Source: DAOVIY01 sp964513365
GTDB lineage: Bacteria; Patescibacteriota; Minisyncoccia; UBA6257
Length of the DNA stretch: 23,629 bases
Assembly (NCBI GenBank): GCA_964513365.1
Contig: CAZEMH010000008.1
Location: 1 to 23,629 of the forward strand
Reading direction: 5' to 3'
Numbering within the stretch: the first letter of the stretch is position 1; each line of letters opens with the position of its first letter. A program made the position numbers and the translations under genes. This document shows, piece by piece, positions 1 through 6,889 of the stretch. The notes under the pieces were generated by a model that ran no database searches, was not told the origin of the DNA, and saw nothing but the letters and a program-made list of their open reading frames with translations.

Positions 1-25
1 GCGCGCTTTTATTCTTTTCTTTCAT
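1..25 (-). CDS. Possible start of a further minus-strand gene (partial)
   Basis: An ATG at 25-23 opens a frame that runs off the window edge after eight codons (MKEKNKSA). A purine-rich GGGG stretch lies about eight bases upstream, and the gene would sit 26 bases after the stop of the 80-residue gene on the same strand, so it could be co-transcribed. Too little is visible to say anything about function, and the start itself is uncertain. Confidence 0.3.
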
Positions 26-51
26 TTTTTTTATCCCCTTTTCTATTTTAT

Positions 52-294
52 CTATCTCACAATCTTTTTTTCATACGTTTCACTAAATTCAACAAAATTC
101 CCTTCATAAAATTTTTTTGTCTTGTTGTACTTTTTAGCAGCAAGTTTTTTAGCTTGCGCTAAGCTAAATCCTCCTTGCCAAATATGATATTCCTCATTAT
201 CTTGTTCAATTATTATTAAGTGAAACATAAAAGGCCAATATCTTTTTTTAATTTTAATCTGCGGAACATCAAACAATTTTAATTGTTCGTTCAT
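52..294 (-). CDS. Small hypothetical protein, 80 residues
   Basis: I do not recognise this protein. It is soluble-looking and rich in lysine and aromatic residues, with no signal peptide or membrane segment. A short aromatic patch (WPFMFHLIII) is followed by EYHIWQGGFSLAQAKKLAAKKYNK, which looks like a strand followed by a helix. The start is well supported: an AAAGGAGGGG Shine-Dalgarno lies about seven bases upstream of ATG 294, and a consensus promoter lies at 375-403. Strong promoter plus strong ribosome site suggests a well-expressed small protein. Upstream, divergently, is the nuclease gene at 443. Function unknown. Confidence 0.75.
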   Translation of the reverse strand: MNEQLKLFDVPQIKIKKRYWPFMFHLIIIEQDNEEYHIWQGGFSLAQAKKLAAKKYNKTKKFYEGNFVEFSETYEKKIVR

Positions 295-374
295 TACAAT
301 CCCCTCCTTTTATATCTATATTTTTATTATTTATTAATTTTTCAAATTGCAAGCGAATAACGTTAAGTAATCTT

Positions 375-403
375 ATTATATCACTACATATTAAATCTGT
401 CAA
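375..403 (-). promoter_or_regulatory. Consensus sigma-70 promoter for the 80-residue gene
   Basis: On the minus strand, TTGACA (403-398), a 17-base spacer and TATAAT (380-375) match the bacterial consensus exactly. Transcription should start near 368, giving a leader of about 74 bases that contains the strong Shine-Dalgarno site of the 80-residue gene. Confidence 0.85.
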
Positions 404-442
404 CGTATGAAACTAAACAGATATATGATAAAATAAATAAAT

Positions 443-1624
443 ATGCGCATCTCATATTCCAGTTTAGAGAATTTTAAACAGTGTCCTCTAAAATATAAAC
501 TTTCAAATATAGATAAAATAAAAGAGCCTAAAAGCAAAGAGGCTATTTTTGGTACATACATTCATAAAGTTCTTAAATGGTTTTATCAAAAAGATCCTCA
601 CTTCCCTACCCTTGATGCTTTATTAAAATATTACCGGGAATATTGGCCTAAAAAAACTGAAGGGTTTGAATGGAAAGATCCTGAAGAAGAAAAGTCTTAT
701 TTTAAAGAAGGCTTAAGGATATTAGAGGAATTTTATAATAAAAATATTCCCCATAAAACATCAATTTTAGATTTAGAAACAAGATTTGAAGTTGTTATAG
801 ATGAGAATCCTGACAAACCAAATGGCAAGCATATTTTAACGGGCGTAATAGATAGGATAGATAAACTACCAGATGGCACCGTCGAAATAATTGATTATAA
901 AACAGGGAAAAGAATGCCTTCTCAGAATGCTTTGGATAAAAATGATCAACTTTCTCTTTACGCTATTGGATTAAAAAACCGCTGGCCAAGAATTAAAACA
1001 GAAAATTTAAAATTAAGCCTGTATTTTCTTAAATTTAATGAAAAAATAAACACTAAAAGAACTGAAAAAGATTTGGAAGAAGCAAAAAATAAAGTAATAG
1101 ATTTAATACATAAGATAGAGAAAAGTGATTTTGAGCCTCGTTCATCAGTTTTATGCGGCTGGTGCGGTTATCGAAATATCTGTCCTATTTGGAGGCATTT
1201 TTATGAAGATCAAGAAGATCAACATTTAAATAATGTGGATATTAAAAAAACAATAGATGAATATTTTGCTTTAAAAGAAAAAAAAGAAAAATTAGAAGAA
1301 AGATTAACAGAATTAAAAAATTTAATTGATGTTTATTGCCAACAAAAAGGACTAAAGCGCGTATTTGGTGAAAATGGTTATTTTAGCCACATTATTTATA
1401 ATGAAATTTCTTATGATATCCCCAAATTAAAAGAAATCTTAGAACCATTGGAAAAATGGGAACAGATTATTGAAATTAGCACTAAAAAATTAAAGAAAGT
1501 TTTAAAGGAAGTACCTGCGGATTTGAGAAAAAAGATAAAAGAAACAGAAAAAATAGAAGAAAAATTTAAATATTTATCGGTAAATCATACAAGCAAAAAA
1601 GAAATTGAAGAAGAGTTAGAATAA
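443..1624 (+). CDS. PD-(D/E)XK nuclease with Cas4/AddB-type Fe-S cluster
   Basis: A 393-residue member of the RecB-like PD-(D/E)XK exonuclease superfamily. Seen: N-terminal SYSSLENFKQCP (Cys14), His41 in GTYIHK, the catalytic core GVIDRID (Asp137) followed by EIIDYKTGK (Asp151, Lys153), the QLxxY motif (Gln169-Tyr173), and a three-cysteine cluster CGWCGYRNIC (Cys238, Cys241, Cys247). One N-terminal plus three C-terminal cysteines is the arrangement that holds a 4Fe-4S cluster in Cas4 and AddB. Residues from about 265 to 315 form a charged predicted coiled coil, followed by a lysine-rich tail. By family it should cut or resect DNA ends. No helicase, cas gene or CRISPR array is nearby, so the partner is unknown. 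No clear Shine-Dalgarno is visible; an AT-rich TATGATAAAAT at 424-434 may be the -10 region. Confidence 0.85.
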   Translation: MRISYSSLENFKQCPLKYKLSNIDKIKEPKSKEAIFGTYIHKVLKWFYQKDPHFPTLDALLKYYREYWPKKTEGFEWKDPEEEKSYFKEGLRILEEFYNKNIPHKTSILDLETRFEVVIDENPDKPNGKHILTGVIDRIDKLPDGTVEIIDYKTGKRMPSQNALDKNDQLSLYAIGLKNRWPRIKTENLKLSLYFLKFNEKINTKRTEKDLEEAKNKVIDLIHKIEKSDFEPRSSVLCGWCGYRNICPIWRHFYEDQEDQHLNNVDIKKTIDEYFALKEKKEKLEERLTELKNLIDVYCQQKGLKRVFGENGYFSHIIYNEISYDIPKLKEILEPLEKWEQIIEISTKKLKKVLKEVPADLRKKIKETEKIEEKFKYLSVNHTSKKEIEEELE

Positions 1625-1635
1625 ATCTTGTATTA

Positions 1636-2004
1636 TTAATCACATCTAGTGTTATAAATATATCCTTTATTTTCAGCCTCTTGCTGAGTTTTAAAATATA
1701 TTCTATTTTCTTCTTTCAATCCATTGGCTAAACTGCAATCTATTGGATAATAGTATTTTCCTCTAGAGCTAGCTACAAATAAAAACTCTTTAGGTTTTGT
1801 TATAGATTTTTTTCCTGCAGACTCTTTAATGTTTGTTATTGACTCTTTTTGTATAACTAATGGAGGGCGGGAAATAATATTAGCTCCTATAATAATACCA
1901 ATAGAAAAAGACATGGATATGCTTAAAAATCCAAAGATAAACAACCAAAGGTTTTTTTTGACAAATACAGTAAATTTTGTTAGAATTTTCAAACGGTGGG
2001 GCAT
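1636..2004 (-). CDS. Membrane-anchored small protein with C-terminal Cys domain
   Basis: 122 residues. Residues 17-42 form one hydrophobic segment after a basic N-terminus, so the protein is probably anchored with its C-terminal part outside. The last 45 residues (FVASSRGKYYYPIDCS, then ENRIYFKTQQEAENKGY, then TRCD) resemble the small domain at the end of some thermonuclease-like and Ada-type zinc proteins, which reads roughly H-x3-C, F-x3-EEA-x2-GY, C-x2-C. Here Tyr replaces the usual His and only one Cys of the last pair remains, so metal binding is doubtful. It converges on the nuclease gene with an 11-base gap and is divergent from rpmA across 31 bases. Function unknown. Confidence 0.7.
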   Translation of the reverse strand: MPHRLKILTKFTVFVKKNLWLFIFGFLSISMSFSIGIIIGANIISRPPLVIQKESITNIKESAGKKSITKPKEFLFVASSRGKYYYPIDCSLANGLKEENRIYFKTQQEAENKGYIYNTRCD

Positions 2005-2014
2005 TTAATCGGAT

Positions 2015-2020
2015 TATAAT
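2015..2020. promoter_or_regulatory. Shared -10 region between rpmA and the anchored small protein
   Basis: The 31 bases between the two divergent starts contain GGATTATAATTAA. TATAAT at 2015-2020 faces rpmA and would place transcription start near 2027, nine bases before its ATG. An overlapping minus-strand TATAAT lies at 2018-2013 in front of the gene starting at 2004. No good -35 box is visible for either, so this is moderate evidence. Confidence 0.45.
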
Positions 2021-2035
2021 TAAAAATTTTTAAAT

Positions 2036-2332
2036 ATGGCACATACTAAGTCGGCTGGTTCAACAAAATTAGGAAGAGATTCTAATGCTAAAAGATTAGG
2101 AATCAAAAAATCTGAAGGTCAGGCAGTAAGTTCTGGCAATGTTTTAATTAGGCAAAGAGGCACTAAATGGCACTCTGGATTAAATACTAGCCGAGGTTGT
2201 GATGATACAATTTTTTCTCTTGTTGATGGAATTGTCAAATTTTCTAAAAAAAGAAAAAAAACTTTTACAGGAAAGATGAAGAAAATAAGCGTAATAAACG
2301 TTATTCCTTCTGTTCGGAAACAACAGCATTAA
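2036..2332 (+). CDS. rpmA: 50S ribosomal protein bL27
   Basis: 98 residues, starting MAHTKSAGSTKLGRDSNAKR, the signature N-terminus of bL27, whose flexible tail reaches the peptidyl transferase centre. VLIRQRGTKWHSGLNTSRG and DGIVKFSKK are the conserved core. The N-terminus begins directly with the mature sequence, without the cleaved extension seen in Firmicutes. It is about 13 residues longer than the E. coli protein because of a basic C-terminal tail. It is a single gene here; its usual partner rplU (bL21) is not in the window. No Shine-Dalgarno is present. Its last 32 bases overlap the end of rplI on the opposite strand. Confidence 0.97.
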   Translation: MAHTKSAGSTKLGRDSNAKRLGIKKSEGQAVSSGNVLIRQRGTKWHSGLNTSRGCDDTIFSLVDGIVKFSKKRKKTFTGKMKKISVINVIPSVRKQQH

Positions 2333-2765
2333 TCCTTATCTTCAAATCAACTTTTACTTCAGGATGAAGAATTAATGGTACCTTATAAAGCCCTTCTTTT
2401 TTGAGGGGTTTTTTTAATTCAATTTGATTTTCTAATAAATGAATATCTCTCAATTCTAATTCTTTGATAATTCTTTTACTATTTACAGAACCATAAGACT
2501 CTTTTCCTTTTTCGGCAAATTTAAGGGGAATTTCTAGAATAATTTTTTTAATACGAGAAGCTAATTCAAGAGCTTGTTCCTTTGTTTTTTTGTCAGCGAT
2601 TATTTTTTGCTCTTTTTCTTGCGAAACTTTTTTAATGATCTTTGCATCAGCTCTTTGAGCTATTTTTTTGGGAAAAAGATAATTTATAGCATAACCATCT
2701 GCTACATTTTTAATTTCTCCTTTGCTCCCTAGATTTGGAACATCTTTTAAAAGATAGATTTTCAT
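2301..2765 (-). CDS. rplI: 50S ribosomal protein bL9
   Basis: 154 residues. The N-terminal domain begins MKIYLLKDVPNLGSKGEI and has VADGYAINYLFPKKIA, the standard rRNA-binding bL9 signature. A long lysine-rich connecting helix (about residues 40-75) leads to the C-terminal domain with the ELRDIHLLENQIEL and HPEVKVDLKIRI segments. Length is normal for the family. It is the last gene of the murC-ctp-rplI operon, five bases after ctp. Presence of bL9 is informative because some Candidate Phyla Radiation branches are reported to lack it. The 3' end overlaps that of rpmA by 32 bases, tail to tail. Confidence 0.97.
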   Translation of the reverse strand: MKIYLLKDVPNLGSKGEIKNVADGYAINYLFPKKIAQRADAKIIKKVSQEKEQKIIADKKTKEQALELASRIKKIILEIPLKFAEKGKESYGSVNSKRIIKELELRDIHLLENQIELKKPLKKEGLYKVPLILHPEVKVDLKIRINAVVSEQKE

Positions 2766-2770
2766 AAAAA

Positions 2771-4027
2771 TTATTTATTATTAATTAGTAATTTTTGTAA
2801 TTCTGCTATTGCTGTAACTAATTGATTGTCTTTTTCCAAATCTACCTTAGAAAAAGTGCCAAATTCTTCGTCATTTTTTACTTCAATATCAGGAACAAGA
2901 CCATTATTTTGAATTATCGTTCCATTGGGCGTTAACCAGCGGGATATAGTAATCTTTACACTATTATTATTCTTTAGAGAAACTAATTCTTGCACAGATC
3001 CTTTACCAAAGCTTTTTTCTCCAATTAATTTAACTTCCCTATTATCTCTTAGAGCTCCAGCTAATATTTCTGAGGCTGAGGCAGTTCCTCCATTTATTAA
3101 AACAACAGTAGGAATATCTTTTAATAATGCTTGGCCTACTCTTACACGAAAAAGTTTTACTTCATCATTACCGAAATCTTCTTTAAGGACAACATCGCCT
3201 TTTTCTAAAAACCAGCCGCTAATATTAACAACAGCCTCCAAATATCCACCAGGATTATTCCTAAGATCTATAATTAAACCTTGCGGTTTGGCTAAAGCTA
3301 TTTCCAAAGCTGTCCTGTAAAAATTAAGAGTGAGAGGTTGATTAAAGTTGTATATTTTCAAATAAGCTATATCATTAGCTATTTTTTCCCATCTTACTGA
3401 TGGAATACTGATTTTTTTTCTAATTAATTCAACCTTCTTTGTTTCATCCCAACTAGGCCTGTAAATAGTTAATGTTACTTTTGTTCCCTCTGGTCCACGT
3501 ATTAGCTTTGCAGCTTCAAATGAAGTTAAATCCATGGTTTCAGTTTCATCTATTTGAAGAATTTTATCATTTGCTTTTAATCCGGCTTTCTCTGCTGGAG
3601 TATCTGGAAGAGGCGCAATAACTGCCAAAAATCCATCACGTCTTCCAATTTCCATTCCTACCCCATAAAACTCTCCAGATAATTCTTGAGAAAGATCTTC
3701 TGTTTGTTCTGCATCTAAAAATTCGGTATATGGATCTTTTAATGATTCTATTAATCCTTTGGTAGCCCCCAGAATCATTTTTTCTGTATTTAAATTTTCT
3801 CTATCAACATATTTTTCTAAAGCAACTTTCCAAGTATCCCAAAAAATATTCATATCACCTTCAGGAACTTCTAAAGGCTTTTCTTTGTTAATTATTTTTT
3901 CAAACGGAGACGGTAAATTAGATTTCCATCCCCAACTTGCTCCCTGAGAAAACCCAAAGACCCATATTCCCATAAGACAAACTAAAACCAAAACAATTAA
4001 ACAAATTTTTTTACAGATTTTTTTCAT
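2771..4027 (-). CDS. ctpA: S41 family C-terminal processing protease
   Basis: 418 residues. Residues 1-28 form a signal anchor (basic start, then a hydrophobic run), so the enzyme acts outside the membrane. A PDZ domain covers about 112-195 (GEFYGVGMEIG, PAEKAGLKANDKILQID). The S41 core follows, with the catalytic Ser317 in GGTASASEI and Lys342 in GEKSFGKGSVQ, 25 residues apart as in E. coli Prc. LIIDLRNNPGGYL is the family strand before the active site. Such proteases trim or degrade envelope proteins and often control peptidoglycan hydrolases, which fits its place after murC. Its ATG lies inside the end of murC (17-base overlap), implying translational coupling. Confidence 0.95.
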   Translation of the reverse strand: MKKICKKICLIVLVLVCLMGIWVFGFSQGASWGWKSNLPSPFEKIINKEKPLEVPEGDMNIFWDTWKVALEKYVDRENLNTEKMILGATKGLIESLKDPYTEFLDAEQTEDLSQELSGEFYGVGMEIGRRDGFLAVIAPLPDTPAEKAGLKANDKILQIDETETMDLTSFEAAKLIRGPEGTKVTLTIYRPSWDETKKVELIRKKISIPSVRWEKIANDIAYLKIYNFNQPLTLNFYRTALEIALAKPQGLIIDLRNNPGGYLEAVVNISGWFLEKGDVVLKEDFGNDEVKLFRVRVGQALLKDIPTVVLINGGTASASEILAGALRDNREVKLIGEKSFGKGSVQELVSLKNNNSVKITISRWLTPNGTIIQNNGLVPDIEVKNDEEFGTFSKVDLEKDNQLVTAIAELQKLLINNK

Positions 4028-5405
4028 ATTTTTTTAATAAACAAATAAATTTTTTAGGAAGATTTGCTATTTTTCCTGGACCAACAAAAAGAAAAACATC
4101 ACCATTTTTTTTAAACTTAAAAAGATTTTTTAAAAAAGATTCTTCATCTTCAACAAAATGTAATTTATTTTTACTTAAGGTTTTTTTATTCAATATTTCT
4201 TCATATATTTTCCTGCTGTTAATTCCCTTAATAGGTTTTTCATTTGAAGAATCTAGTGGTAAAAGAAACAAAACATCACAGTCTTTTATTGCTAGAGCAA
4301 AATTTTTATATAAAAGAGAAATTCGAGAATAACGATGAGGCTCTAAGATTAATATGATTCTTCGTTTTGGAAAAACAATTCTCGCCATTCTTAAAGTGCC
4401 TTCTATTGCAGTAGGATGATGCGCATAATCATCTACAATTGCAATTTTTTTATCATAAAGTATGGAAAATCTTCTTTTTATACCAGTAAAACTTTTTAGA
4501 TATTGTAAACTATCTTGTAAAGGAATTTTAAGGATCTGTGAAACTAAAATAGCGCCTAATGCATTATAAATATTTTCTCTTCCAGGTAGAGAAAGCTCTA
4601 ATCTCCCCTGAAACTTGTTATTCAAGAATAAATCTGAATAGCTTTTTATTCCTTTAAAATTGATATTTCTTACAAAGAGATCAGCTTTATTATCTATTCC
4701 AAAAGTTAAAGCTTTTCTTTGTTTTGCTATTTTCCTTAAAAAAAGATCATCATTATTCAAAACAACAAACCCTGACTGACTATTTTTAGAAAAATCTTTA
4801 AAAGCTTTTTTTAATAGAGAATATCGTCCTTTGTAAGGGCCATTAACATCTAAATGATCATTGTCAACATTGGTAATCACACAAATAAAAGAAGGGGTTT
4901 TTAAAAACGATTTGTCGTGTTCATCTGTCTCCAAAACTGCATATTCCCCTCTGTTCCATTTACTTCCTAATGGATGCATTTTATTCTTAGCTCCTAAATA
5001 AACACTTGGTTTTAACTTTGCTTTTTCTAGAATATGAGCAATCATTGCTACGGTAGTACTTTTTCCATGAGTTCCTGCAATACTAATAATTTTCTTTTTA
5101 GCCAAAACCTTCATTAAAAAATCAAAACGATTGAATAAAGGAATTTTCATTTCTTTAGCAGTCTTAAGCTCAATATTATCGTCAGGAATAGCTGAAGAAT
5201 AAATGACAATACCTGCTTTTTTTACATTATCAGCATTATGTCCAATATATATTTTGACTCCTTTTTTTTGTAAAATCTTTCTGGCAAAAAAATCATTTTT
5301 ATCAGAACCAGATAATGAATGTCCTCTTTGTAGTAAAAGATTTGCTAAAGCAGTCATACCTGTTCCTCCAATGCCTATTAAATGAATTAGCTTTTTAATA
5401 GCCAT
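4011..5405 (-). CDS. murC: UDP-N-acetylmuramate--L-alanine ligase
   Basis: 464 residues, full length for MurC, which adds the first L-alanine to UDP-MurNAc using ATP. Seen: N-terminal nucleotide fold HLIGIGGTGMTALA, P-loop GTHGKSTT (111-118), the acidic site LETDEHDKSF (159-167, where most relatives read EADESDxSF), NVDNDHLD with His184, DDYAHHPTAI and EPHRYSR in the C-terminal domain. It heads the murC-ctp-rplI operon. The promoter puts transcription start exactly at the A of ATG 5405, so the mRNA is probably leaderless, and no Shine-Dalgarno could fit. Substrate class is secure from the DDYAHHPT motif, which separates MurC and Mpl from MurD. Confidence 0.95.
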   Translation of the reverse strand: MAIKKLIHLIGIGGTGMTALANLLLQRGHSLSGSDKNDFFARKILQKKGVKIYIGHNADNVKKAGIVIYSSAIPDDNIELKTAKEMKIPLFNRFDFLMKVLAKKKIISIAGTHGKSTTVAMIAHILEKAKLKPSVYLGAKNKMHPLGSKWNRGEYAVLETDEHDKSFLKTPSFICVITNVDNDHLDVNGPYKGRYSLLKKAFKDFSKNSQSGFVVLNNDDLFLRKIAKQRKALTFGIDNKADLFVRNINFKGIKSYSDLFLNNKFQGRLELSLPGRENIYNALGAILVSQILKIPLQDSLQYLKSFTGIKRRFSILYDKKIAIVDDYAHHPTAIEGTLRMARIVFPKRRIILILEPHRYSRISLLYKNFALAIKDCDVLFLLPLDSSNEKPIKGINSRKIYEEILNKKTLSKNKLHFVEDEESFLKNLFKFKKNGDVFLFVGPGKIANLPKKFICLLKKYEKNL

Positions 5406-5411
5406 TTAGTA

Positions 5412-5441
5412 ATTATATAGTTTAAACCATGTTTTTGTCAA
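5412..5441 (-). promoter_or_regulatory. Promoter of the murC operon, leaderless
   Basis: TTGACA (5441-5436), an 18-base spacer and TATAAT (5417-5412) on the minus strand. Only six bases separate the -10 box from the murC ATG, so a start at the usual distance falls on the A of the start codon. Confidence 0.85.
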
Positions 5442-5483
5442 TTTTATAGACTGGAAATTGAAGTAAAAATGGGATAAGATAGG

Positions 5484-5489
5484 TATAAT
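5484..5489 (+). promoter_or_regulatory. -10 box of the thpR-priA-def-fmt operon
   Basis: TATAAT at 5484-5489, with expected start near 5496. The only TTGA-like -35 (TTGAAG, 5458-5463) is 20 bases away, which is long. The position argues that translation begins at ATG 5506 rather than ATG 5494, because the earlier ATG would sit at or before the start of the transcript. Confidence 0.55.
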
Positions 5490-5505
5490 CAGTATGTTAA
5501 TTATT

Positions 5506-6054
5506 ATGAAATATAGGATATTTATTGCTTCGCATATTCCAAGTAATTTAAAGATAATTTTTACAGATTACCAACAAAAAAACCTTACAAATTCTTGTTT
5601 TCGTTTGGTACCTGAAGAATCTTTACACCTAACATTAATTTTTATTGGGTCTATTAATGACAATGATTTATTAAAAATTAACCAAGTTTGTAAACATATC
5701 GTTTCTTCGTTTTCTCCGATAGAGATTGAATTCAATAGGATTACCTATGGTCCAAATATTCACTCCCCTCGCCTAATTTGGGCAGAAGGGAAAATTTCAG
5801 AAGAATTAAACCAACTCCATAGAATCCTGGAAAATAAATTAATAGCACAAGGAATAAATATCAAAGTAGCAAATCGTTTATTTAAACCTCATATTACTTT
5901 AGCGCGTTTAAGGACAAAACCATCTTCTTTGTTAAAAATAGAAGAAAAGATAAATCAATCTTTCGTAATTGATTCTATTTCTATTATGCAAAGCGAATTA
6001 GATAGTCAGGGACCAAAGTATACAAATTTATCAACATATTCATTTAATAAATAA
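5506..6054 (+). CDS. thpR: RNA 2',3'-cyclic phosphodiesterase (LigT/ThpR family)
   Basis: 182 residues from the chosen start MKYRIFIASHIP. The 2H phosphoesterase family is defined by two HxTx motifs, both seen here: HLTLIFIG near residue 44 and HITLARLR near residue 131. MKYRIFIAS matches the usual family beginning, and the -10 box at 5484 makes the upstream ATG (5494) unlikely. Members open 2',3'-cyclic phosphates on RNA ends and can join tRNA halves in vitro; the physiological substrate is often unclear. It is the first gene of a plus-strand operon, 10 bases before priA. Confidence 0.9.
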   Translation: MKYRIFIASHIPSNLKIIFTDYQQKNLTNSCFRLVPEESLHLTLIFIGSINDNDLLKINQVCKHIVSSFSPIEIEFNRITYGPNIHSPRLIWAEGKISEELNQLHRILENKLIAQGINIKVANRLFKPHITLARLRTKPSSLLKIEEKINQSFVIDSISIMQSELDSQGPKYTNLSTYSFNK

Positions 6055-6064
6055 CAAATATTTG

Positions 6065-6889
6065 ATGTTTATTATTAGTGTAATTCCATTAACAAATATT
6101 CCGAGATCCCAACCACAAATTTTCTCGTATTTTTTTAAATCAGATTTAACAAAAGGGTCGGTTGTTGAAATACCATTAGGGCACAGAAATGTAATAGCTA
6201 TAGTATTAAATTCAGTTCCTGTGTCTTCAAAAAAGGCGGCTTTAAAAAAAGCTGATTTTGTTTTAAGACCAATAAATAAAATTATTTCTTCAAAACAAAT
6301 AGTTCCACCATTATTTTTTTCTTTATCTGATTTTATTTCTCGTTATTATTTTTATCCAATTTCATTATGTTTAAAAATTATTTTACCGCGACGGATAAAA
6401 TCTCTTATAACATATATTGAAAAACTAGAAAAAGATTTTCCAGAATATTCTCAACCATTAATTTCAAACAAAAAGAATAAAATAAGTTTTTCTAATAATT
6501 TTTCTGATATTCTTAAAGAAATAAAATCGAATATTAAAAACAAAAAACAAGTCTTGATCCTTGTTCCTTCTATTTTTTATCAAAATTACTATTTTACTGA
6601 ATTATCATCTAAAATATCCGAACCAATCTTTGTTTCTTCAAATAATTTAAAAGTTAAAGAATTCAATTCTTTATGGGTAAAAGTCAACTCTGAAGAAGCC
6701 CGAGTGATTATAGGACGGAGATCTTCTCTTTTTCTACCATGGAAAAATTTAGGACTTATAGTTGTAATAGATGGAAATAACTCTTCTTATAAATCATGGG
6801 ATCAAAAACCTTATCATAATTCTGCATTCCTTACGAATTATTTAGCTCTATATTATAATAGTTCAATTACTTATTATGCCTGTTATTAA
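6065..6889 (+). CDS. priA: PriA N-terminal part, ATPase motifs lost
   Basis: 274 residues. Residues up to about 110 match the PriA 3'-end-binding domain (GSVVEIPLGHRNVIAIVL; LSDFISRYYFYPISLCLKIILPRR). The helicase part is recognisable from VLILVPSIFYQN, VIIGRRSSLFLPWKNLGLIVVID and SSYKSWDQKPYHN. However, the Walker A loop (GxTGSGKTE in relatives) is absent before VLILVPS, the DEEH box reads IDGN, and the frame stops before the SATPS motif. The ORF ends in a run matching the strand that leads to SATPS. A TTG three bases upstream is a less likely start. It continues in a different frame as the gene at 6876. Either a real frameshift, a sequencing error, or two separate chains. The family call is firm; helicase activity is not expected. 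Confidence 0.8.
   Translation: MFIISVIPLTNIPRSQPQIFSYFFKSDLTKGSVVEIPLGHRNVIAIVLNSVPVSSKKAALKKADFVLRPINKIISSKQIVPPLFFSLSDFISRYYFYPISLCLKIILPRRIKSLITYIEKLEKDFPEYSQPLISNKKNKISFSNNFSDILKEIKSNIKNKKQVLILVPSIFYQNYYFTELSSKISEPIFVSSNNLKVKEFNSLWVKVNSEEARVIIGRRSSLFLPWKNLGLIVVIDGNNSSYKSWDQKPYHNSAFLTNYLALYYNSSITYYACY

Noticed and set aside
443..1624. Cas4 of a CRISPR system
   Set aside because: No repeat array or other cas gene appears in the window, and the protein is about twice the usual Cas4 length.
2925..3320. 131-codon plus-strand ORF
   Set aside because: Antisense shadow of the S41 protease, whose catalytic motifs are clear on the minus strand.
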